Shown piece after piece: positions 7,064 through 12,226 of a stretch of DNA of 12,226 bases. Where the stretch lies: NCBI RefSeq assembly GCF_004359215.1, contig NC_090615.1:4855266-4867491 (forward strand). Reading direction: 5' to 3'. Positions within the stretch are counted from its first letter, which is position 1. Each line of letters opens with the position of its first letter. Under the pieces are notes generated by a model. It had not been told where the DNA came from and ran no database searches. It worked only from the letters and a program-made list of their open reading frames with translations. Source of the stretch: Bremia lactucae. Taxonomy: Eukaryota > Oomycota > Peronosporomycetes > Peronosporales > Peronosporaceae. The translations under genes and the position numbers were made by a program.

Positions 7064-8330
7064 GCTCAAAATGATTGCAACAGCGTAAAGGTTTCAATCG
7101 ATATTTCCGATCATGCTAATTCTTGGAGCGATGATTTAATCGGAGAATTGAACGACGCATCCTACGATGCCGAATCTGCGGGCGATGAAAATACAGGAGG
7201 TACTCCTTTTGCTGAATCGGTGGGCGTCAAACAGCATCCTGGAATGGATTACATAGAAACATTTTGTCCAGTGGCTTGCATGGCTACGTTTCGATTTTTT
7301 ATTGCAGTATTTGTACAGTTGGAGCTTCCCTTTTACAAAGGCGACATAAATACCGCTTATCTAAATGCAACGTTAGGTATCAAGCAATACCTGGAATCAG
7401 GGGAGGGCTACCCGTGAAAGCTATCTAACACAGTTAATTTCATCAACAATGCCCTTTTAAGGGTTAAACAATCCGGCGTGAATGGATTTATCAATTTTGG
7501 ATTCGAGCAGTGTCGCACCGTTGACGACATCCTGTGTGCTACGGCGAATGTTAATTTTAAAATAAAAATGTTCCAAAGACTGGGTAAGGACTATGGAGTC
7601 GAGGATCAGGGGTTTTTCAACACTTGTTTAGGCATGGAAGTGGAGCAGAATGATAACGTATCAAGATTCACCAGACCAACTACTGTGGAGAAATTATATA
7701 GCGATTTAACTTTGGTGACGCACACCCTATATGAATTCCGATGGAAACAATATTACGATTGGCTGTAAATAACATGGATACTACGACGCAGGCAACCACC
7801 AGCGAATATTGAAGTATTTCCGTATTGTGATCATTGATATATCTGGCGACATGCACGAGGCCCGACTTGTCTTATGTCGTTCGGCAGCGTAGCCGATACG
7901 TGCAACACCCAATCCAAGATCACATCGGTGCAGGCAAGAGATATTGCGACTAGTTATGTGCATCGCATCGCAGGCGGTGCTATATCGCAGGCATCCTGAC
8001 GTCAACACAATCAATTGCTGAGGCAGAGTATGTTGCAGTATTCGAGGCATGCAATGGAGAAAAAGGTCTACAAAACTTGTCAATTGAAGTTTTTTTTCGC
8101 GCGTGGCTACACATTATCAACTTGGCATCGATAATCAAGCAGCGTTGTCATAGCTACGAACCCCAACATGCATTCGTCGCACCCGACACATTGAGCTGCG
8201 TTGGCACTATGTTCAATGTGTCAGGTGCAGGTGGCAAAAAGAACAGTCGAATTATGGAAAGCCGATTGGAGAAGTTAATTGTCATGACTGGCTGACCAAG
8301 AACAATAATTCGAAGCGACTTTCTTCGGAG
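7064..8330 (+). pseudogene. pol: Ty1/Copia pol remnant: reverse transcriptase and RNase H
   Basis: An acidic linker (SDDLIGELNDASYDAESAGD) leads to QHPGMDYIETFCPVACMATF and YKGDINTAYLNA, the Copia RT signatures with the first catalytic Asp at 7343-7345. A stop at 7415-7417 is followed in frame by VKQSGVN and FGFEQCR. Then comes TVDDILCATAN, where YVDD reads TVDD (7517-7528), which fits an internal deletion joining FEQC to the catalytic loop. RNase H text follows in shifting frames: TCTRPDLSYVVRQ (about 7850), SIAEAEYVAVFEAC (about 8010-8055), LGIDNQAAL (about 8121-8147) and RRTRHIELRWHYVQ (about 8177-8218). Gag, protease, integrase and LTRs were not found. Hairpins are rare here compared with copy B. 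Confidence 0.85.
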
Positions 8331-8724
8331 GAGGCCGTGTTCGAGTCAGCTCTAACTAGTTAACTATAAATGTATACATTTTAGGTAGAATCAGTATACG
8401 AGACTTGCGTGCGTACTAAGTACGCTTTGTAAGGTCCACCCGGTGTCAAGATATCTCCTCTTGATGACAAAGTTGTTCATTTGCGGTGACGCACTACTTC
8501 TCTTGTAGGCGGGCACGTCGTAATGCGGCCACGCTCTACTTAGACACACCCTTAGCACCGCGAGGAAGCGGTTTATCCAGATTCTCTTGCGTGCAATGAG
8601 GTAATTGTTGTGGGCGCGTTAGCAACCTCACCTAACACACTAAGTACTTTAGCTAAGTGTCGTCACGGGAGCGGTAATCCGGCTTCTCGTGCGCACTTAC
8701 TAGGTAGGAAGTAGTTTCAGACTG

Positions 8725-8753
8725 ATTTATATTTAATCGCATTAAATATAAAT
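8725..8753. repeat. AT-rich hairpin with 13-bp arms in the copy C LTR
   Basis: ATTTATATTTAAT (8725-8737) and ATTAAATATAAAT (8741-8753) are exact reverse complements around CGC. It lies near the centre of the LTR, where promoter or RNA-structure elements could sit. A role is not shown by sequence alone. Confidence 0.9.
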
Positions 8754-8982
8754 ACCTATTTTTACCAATCAGAATGTCATCTCTATCGAAAATACTTTAT
8801 ATGTATTGCAAGCGTATCTTTCTTGATACCTCGCGTAACGGACGACGCTAGCCGTCATCCCTCCTAATGCGAATGCACCTATGTGCATCACATAGACAAG
8901 GGTTGGTCACAAATGTGAGCCACATCCGAGTGCTGGGCCTAATTACTTTATTTTAGTAATTGACCATTTTTTTCAGTATACC

Positions 8983-9046
8983 AAGTGTACTTAACGGGAC
9001 AGTGTAATTCACCATCCCTTTAAGTACATTAAGTGTACTTAACGGG
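8983..9046. repeat. Direct repeat of 16 bp in the copy C LTR
   Basis: AAGTGTACTTAACGGG occurs at 8983-8998 and 9031-9046, 48 bp apart, close to the LTR start in element sense. Between them is AAGTACATTA, a related partial copy. The repeats contain the palindrome-like AGTGTACTT and could bind a protein, which is inference. Confidence 0.85.
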
Positions 9047-9082
9047 GACTTTGTAACATTAGGGCAACTTTAGCCCGTTACA

Positions 9083-9094
9083 CCACCACCCCTT
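9083..9094 (-). other. Polypurine tract of copy C
   Basis: On the minus strand the 12 bases AAGGGGTGGTGG end exactly where the LTR begins (TGTAACGGG). In LTR retrotransposons such a purine tract resists RNase H and primes plus-strand DNA synthesis. This position makes 8428-9082 a 3' LTR of a minus-strand element and not the 5' LTR of the plus-strand reading at 9214. The tract is interrupted by two T residues, which is tolerated in known tracts. Confidence 0.7.
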
Positions 9095-9213
9095 AAAGAA
9101 CGAATTTACAATTTAAATTCTGCAAAGAGGAGCGAGGAACTGCAAGCAGCTTTACTCGCCGCTAGTTCACTTAATCAATGTAGCGACCTGTGTTTCCATA
9201 CACGGCGCCCAAG

Positions 9214-10712
9214 ATGCCGTCTAAAAGGGGCCACGTTGTTGGGTCGTCCGCAAAGACGCCCACTCAATCTCGCACTAACCACACGCGCCGCGTTAACTCG
9301 CCGGCCGCGTCCAATGCCTTAGTCGAAACGCCGACAGCTGCTGCTGCTGTCGCGTTAATAAGGCTCAAGGATCCATCCAAATTTAACAGTGAGGATGTTG
9401 ATCCGACGCTCATTGTCGACTACAATGAGTCGACATCGTTGCCGTCACCTCATAGTAGTAATGCGGACAACGAGCTAATGAGAAAGGATAATGGGGCATT
9501 ATTGCCCATCCGAACTCCTCTCATTGCTCACAACATGTAGACAGCAATATTTACGAATGCTGTCTCGTCGTCTGCGCTGGATAGCGCAGCGACAGGTTCT
9601 GAGAGCGCTGCCCATAAAGGCGCAGCCGCTTCTCCGTTGGGTATAACCACAACGCCTTATGCTCGGACCATAATCCATAATGGTTCCGACATAGAGGATT
9701 TGGAGCCTAAAGCTCCGCCAACGACACGTGAACGTGCTCAGTCGGTGTCGCAAGCCAGTCGTTAGATAGAGGCTATTTGACGGGTCGCATATCACTGATG
9801 CCCCCTCCATCTAAGTGGTCTCGTTTTAACGGGCCAAGAGCGTCGCTCCTAGAGCGCGCTTTTCTAGACGCACATAAGTTATATGGCGTCCTTAAGTCAT
9901 GGTGAGCACAGGGAAAAGCGCTTGGGCGTATTTTCCTGATCCCGGTCGTGTTGCGTTCGAATGAAACGCCCGACCAATACGAGGCGGGATTCTTGCGCCG
10001 CATTCATCCGCATTCCGATGCGATGAAACAGCAATCGCAGCGAATATATTTAGCCCGCTTGCGTGGTAGATAATGTTGAGCGGTACTGTACCCCTTGTTT
10101 CTTCTGACAACGCTACTTGTGCTACTTCATTTGATGCTAGCGAATAGGCCTCAGCTAGTGCTCCTTTTTATAGGCAGCCACCAAGCCGGGCACATCAATA
10201 CGTAGGTTATCAATCGGTTCGCAAGCGTCAAAACCCTTTGGGTAACGTTTCCATTGGACGGGGATCTGATATCTTTGCCTCACAGAGCGGTGGGCAAGCA
10301 ACCTTACAACAAGGAAGCGTTTATTACCACCCGTATCCATCAGTGCAGGTGGCGCCCGATAGGAGTGGCGACCTCGCCCACCTACTCGCGGCTGCCTTAC
10401 CTTCGTCCGTTCAGTCACAGGCGTTAAGCGTTGCTGAACGACGTATTGCGGATCTAAAGGGTCAAGTCTCGCGACTGACTTCGATTTTTTTAAGTCCGAG
10501 CGAAGGCTCGTCAGGGTTATAAATATTTAAAGACTCGCTTGGACCTTTTTAAGAGGATAATGCTGAGGGATCCGCGTTACTCGCGAGATATCCCTCGCTC
10601 TCCAAGTCCTGTTCGTGGTGGGAGGAGTCGGTCTGATAGCTTTTCGCCTTCACCGTCCCCCTCACCCGAACGACGCTCGACTTACAGTCGGCGTCACCAT
10701 CGGTCTCCTTAG
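9214..10712 (+). pseudogene. Unrecognised protein gene, antisense to copy C pol and its 3' region (broken)
   Basis: I do not recognise the family. An ATG at 9214 (MPSKRGHVV) opens a Ser/Ala/Thr-rich N-terminus of about 185 codons with one stop at 9538-9540. After a frame change (about 9770) a domain-like block follows: PPPSKWSRFNGPRASLLERA, FLDAHKLYGVLKSW, a stop, ETPDQYEAGFLRRIHPHSDA. From 10073 another frame gives a Gln/Tyr/Pro-rich part and a coiled-coil-like stretch (ALSVAERRIADLKGQVSRL). A last frame change near 10494-10522 leads to YKYLKTRLDLFKRIMLRDPR and a Ser/Pro/Arg tail (SPSPSPSPERR, SRRHHRSP) ending at TAG 10710-10712. Total about 500 codons, three frame changes, few stops. The 3' 550 bp overlap the chromodomain and integrase tail in antisense. 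It could be an extra element gene or a captured gene. Confidence 0.55.
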
Positions 10713-11217
10713 ACGGATGGGGATATGTGACCTCATTTGGGTCTACATACCGTTTCAGACCCACGTTAAGTACGGGTTGCGTCTTCATATATGGGGAAAG
10801 GGTGAGCCTATATTTTTGGTCTCCAGCCTCTTCGACCACAGTAAAGGGTCCAATGAAACGCGGCAACAACTTCGTAGTACCTCCAGGTAGTACTGAAATT
10901 TGCATTATTAGGTAGGGTAGCAGTACTTAATAGTACGTTTTCACCCACTCTAAAGCGTTCATCATTTTTGCGACCATTTCGGTCCGCATATTCTTTTAGC
11001 TTGTCCTGTGCGCTTGCCATTGCGTCACGGACTTTAGGTGTGATGGGTTATCGCTCATCAACAAAGCGTTGAGCCTCGCTCACGCTTTTAGCATCAAACT
11101 CGCCTATGATACCACCGAAAGGTCGGTCATAAAGCGTAGTTTATTGACCACTGCTAAACTGGCAGGGTCACTAGGGCAAGTTTCTGTCTTTTGAGATGAT
11201 ACCTTCATGGGTCATCG
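10155..11217 (-). pseudogene. pol: Gypsy integrase C-terminal domain and chromodomain (copy C)
   Basis: Minus-strand blocks are VRDAMASAQDKLKEYADRNG, RKNDERFRVGENVLLSTATL, LPGGTTKLLPRFIGPFTVVE (SH3-like integrase C-terminal domain), then YMKTQPVLNVGLKRYVDPNE and a Ser/Glu tail to a stop at 10549. After a frame change the reading 10418-10155 contains GGNKRFLVVRLLAHRSVRQR, YQIPVQWKRYPKGFDACEP and IDVPGLVAAYKKEH. This is a chromodomain, the module by which chromo-Gypsy integrases target modified histones. The conserved Trp of the usual SWEP-type motif reads Cys (ACEP), which should weaken the aromatic cage. The stop after KKEH may be the natural end of pol. Confidence 0.8.
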
Positions 11218-11632
11218 TCATATTGACGAAACGATGTCCCTCTTTTGCACCGTGCATAATGAGGGGCCCTCCCCACCAAGACTCGGGATGCACACAAACG
11301 AGACTGGCGTCCGAGGATGGCGCAGTCCGTTAATATAGAACGGTGTCTCACCCGTACTGGCGTGAAAACTGTTATTTATAGTGAACTTCACAAAGGACAA
11401 TTGATTGCTAGACTCTTTGGGAGTTGCTATAGTGCGTAAGACATCCGCCACGACCCGATTGGAACGTTCTGTTTGGCCGTCGGTCTAGGGATGATCTGCG
11501 GTCGACATGTGGAGCTTGCTACCTAGCAGCTCGAACACATGTCGCCAAAAAACTGACGTAAAACGTAGATCCCGGTCCGATACTATTGACTCGGGCATCC
11601 CGTGTAGTCGGTAAACGTGATCATCTTTTAAC
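11218..11632 (-). pseudogene. pol: Gypsy integrase catalytic core, second half (copy C)
   Basis: The minus strand reads LKDDHVYRLHGMPESIVSDR, then DLRFTSVFWRHVFELLGSKL, then STADHP, a stop, and TDGQTERSNRVVADVLRTIA, followed by FVKFTINNSFHASTGETPFY and INGLRHP. The second catalytic Asp (SDRD, 11575-11577) and the catalytic Glu (TERSN, 11467-11469) are both kept. The first catalytic Asp and the zinc finger are missing because the sequence joins straight onto RT connection text at about 11633. Apart from the in-frame stop near 11490 this block is open, so it is less decayed than copy B's frames. Confidence 0.85.
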
Positions 11633-12226
11633 CAAACTTATTCTGCGTCCTTTTTACGGAGGCTAGATAATGGTTTAGTTTGCTCAGCATAATTTTTGCT
11701 ATATTTATGCAAGTAATTAGCGAGCCCTAAGAATTGGCGCGAATTCGTCACATGCCGTGGGATTGGCCGTTCCTTTACCGATTTTACTTGTCTAGGTCTT
11801 CTCGTACACCATTTGTACCACGATGCAGCCGCGCTCAGGTATCTCGGGGACCCCTTTGACGCACTTTTGCAAGTTGACGTACAATTGGGCGTCCTTCAAA
11901 TTCTGCAACACGGCGTCTAAATGACGCTTGGCGACTCTATTGCGCTCAGCCCGTCCTCGGCCCTACTATCAACGAATACATCGTCAAAGTAATGGGGCGC
12001 GTAGGCCCGTTGCTGACGCATCACGTGAGCCAGCACGGTTGAATGTCGCAGGTGTGTTTTTAAACCTTGTATTATCTCAAGTCACTCTCAAAGCATACCG
12101 CTTGGGATGCATTCAGCTGTTTTGGCTACATCGGACTCTCTCATGAGTACCTGATAGTAGCCATCCTTCAAATCCATGCGGAAAAGATAGTTTGACTTTC
12201 CCATGGAGTTCAACAAGACATCTTTC
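11633..12226 (-). pseudogene. pol: Gypsy reverse transcriptase, palm and connection (copy C)
   Basis: From the right edge the minus strand gives FRMDLKDGYYQVLMRESDVA (first catalytic Asp), CIPSGML, two stops where WEWLVMPQGL is expected, then LAHVMRQQRAYAPHYFDDVF with YFDD at 11980-11991. It continues KRHLDAVLQNLKDAQLYVNL in a shifted frame. The connection region is frame-broken but shows text of the type LANYLHKYSKNYAE and ends PLSSLRKKDAE just before the deletion junction. Fingers and upstream pol lie beyond the window. Confidence 0.83.

Larger units (their letters stand above)
8428..9082 (-). repeat. 3' LTR of copy C (655 bp)
   Basis: On the minus strand it starts TGTAACGGGCTAAAG right after a polypurine tract and ends GGACCTTACA. 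The ends form a short TGTAA/TTACA inverted repeat. The start matches the first nine bases of the copy B LTR (TGTAACGGG). Inside are a perfect 13-bp-arm hairpin at 8725-8753 and two copies of AAGTGTACTTAACGGG (8983-8998 and 9031-9046). Many shorter hairpins are present, such as AATTACT/AGTAATT and CTATGTG/ACATAG-type pairs. The left boundary is less sure than the right because only TGTAA is shared there. No gene lies in this stretch. Confidence 0.7.
8428..12226 (-). mobile_element. Ty3/Gypsy retrotransposon copy C, chromodomain lineage, internally deleted
   Basis: On the minus strand from the right edge it runs RT, integrase core, integrase C-terminal domain, chromodomain, about 1 kb of 3' sequence, polypurine tract and 3' LTR. 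It differs from copy B in sequence and LTR, so it is a separate lineage. RNase H and the first part of integrase are missing through a deletion near 11633. A long plus-strand reading (9214-10712) lies in and beyond its 3' region. The 5' LTR, gag and protease would lie to the right of the window. Confidence 0.82.

Noticed and set aside
9190..9540. Plus-strand ORF at 9190-9540 as gag of a plus-strand element with 5' LTR 8428-9082
   Set aside because: The purine tract AAGGGGTGGTGG abuts the LTR on the minus strand, marking it as a 3' LTR of a minus-strand element. No primer-binding site (TGG...) follows the LTR on the plus strand, and no protease or RT follows the reading.
10549..10905. SR-like tail on the plus strand as a pure shadow of the pol tail
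   Set aside because: Not kept as the default explanation, because the tail continues a plus-strand reading that begins 1.3 kb upstream outside pol; a shadow origin remains possible and is listed as a refuting outcome.
1..12226. RXLR, CRN or other effector genes
   Set aside because: No signal peptide followed by an RXLR or LxLFLAK-type motif was found in the readings I checked on either strand.

Overview
The window looks like repeat-rich, gene-poor nuclear DNA of an oomycete (Peronosporales type: Phytophthora or a downy mildew). I base this on the protein flavour of the gypsy pol, gag and protease fragments, which match the oomycete chromodomain-type Ty3/Gypsy style, and on LTR ends of the TGTAACGGG type. 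No host gene, effector gene, tRNA or rRNA could be supported. Everything recognisable is decayed LTR-retrotransposon sequence, broken by many frameshifts and stops.

Layout, left to right. (A) 1-922, minus strand: tail of a Gypsy protease, the protease-RT linker and the start of reverse transcriptase; the rest lies beyond the left edge. (B) 923-6910, minus strand: a nearly complete Gypsy element running LTR (6474-6910), gag, protease, RT, RNase H and integrase, then cut off in its C-terminal tail where it abuts copy A. (Copia) about 7064-8330, plus strand: remnant of a Ty1/Copia RT-RNase H. (C) 8428 to the right edge, minus strand: a second Gypsy lineage with 3' LTR (8428-9082), polypurine tract (9083-9094), about 1 kb of 3' non-pol sequence, a pol C-terminus with chromodomain, an integrase core and RT. 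RNase H and the integrase N-terminus have been deleted from C.

Two signals go beyond ordinary retrotransposon decay. First, copy C carries a long broken plus-strand reading (9214-10712, about 500 codons: Ser/Ala-rich start, central domain, coiled-coil-like stretch, Ser/Pro/Arg tail). It lies antisense between pol and the 3' LTR and overlaps the chromodomain and integrase tail. A similar coiled-coil plus basic-tail reading lies antisense to the matching part of copy B (961-1326), in the same antisense codon phase. This suggests a gene convergent with pol in these elements. Second, copy B is packed along its whole length with short, perfect inverted repeats (8-10 bp arms, 0-9 nt loops), far above what random sequence of this length should give, and some arms are made of codons for conserved pol residues.

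All functional statements are motif reading by eye plus family knowledge; no database search was run.
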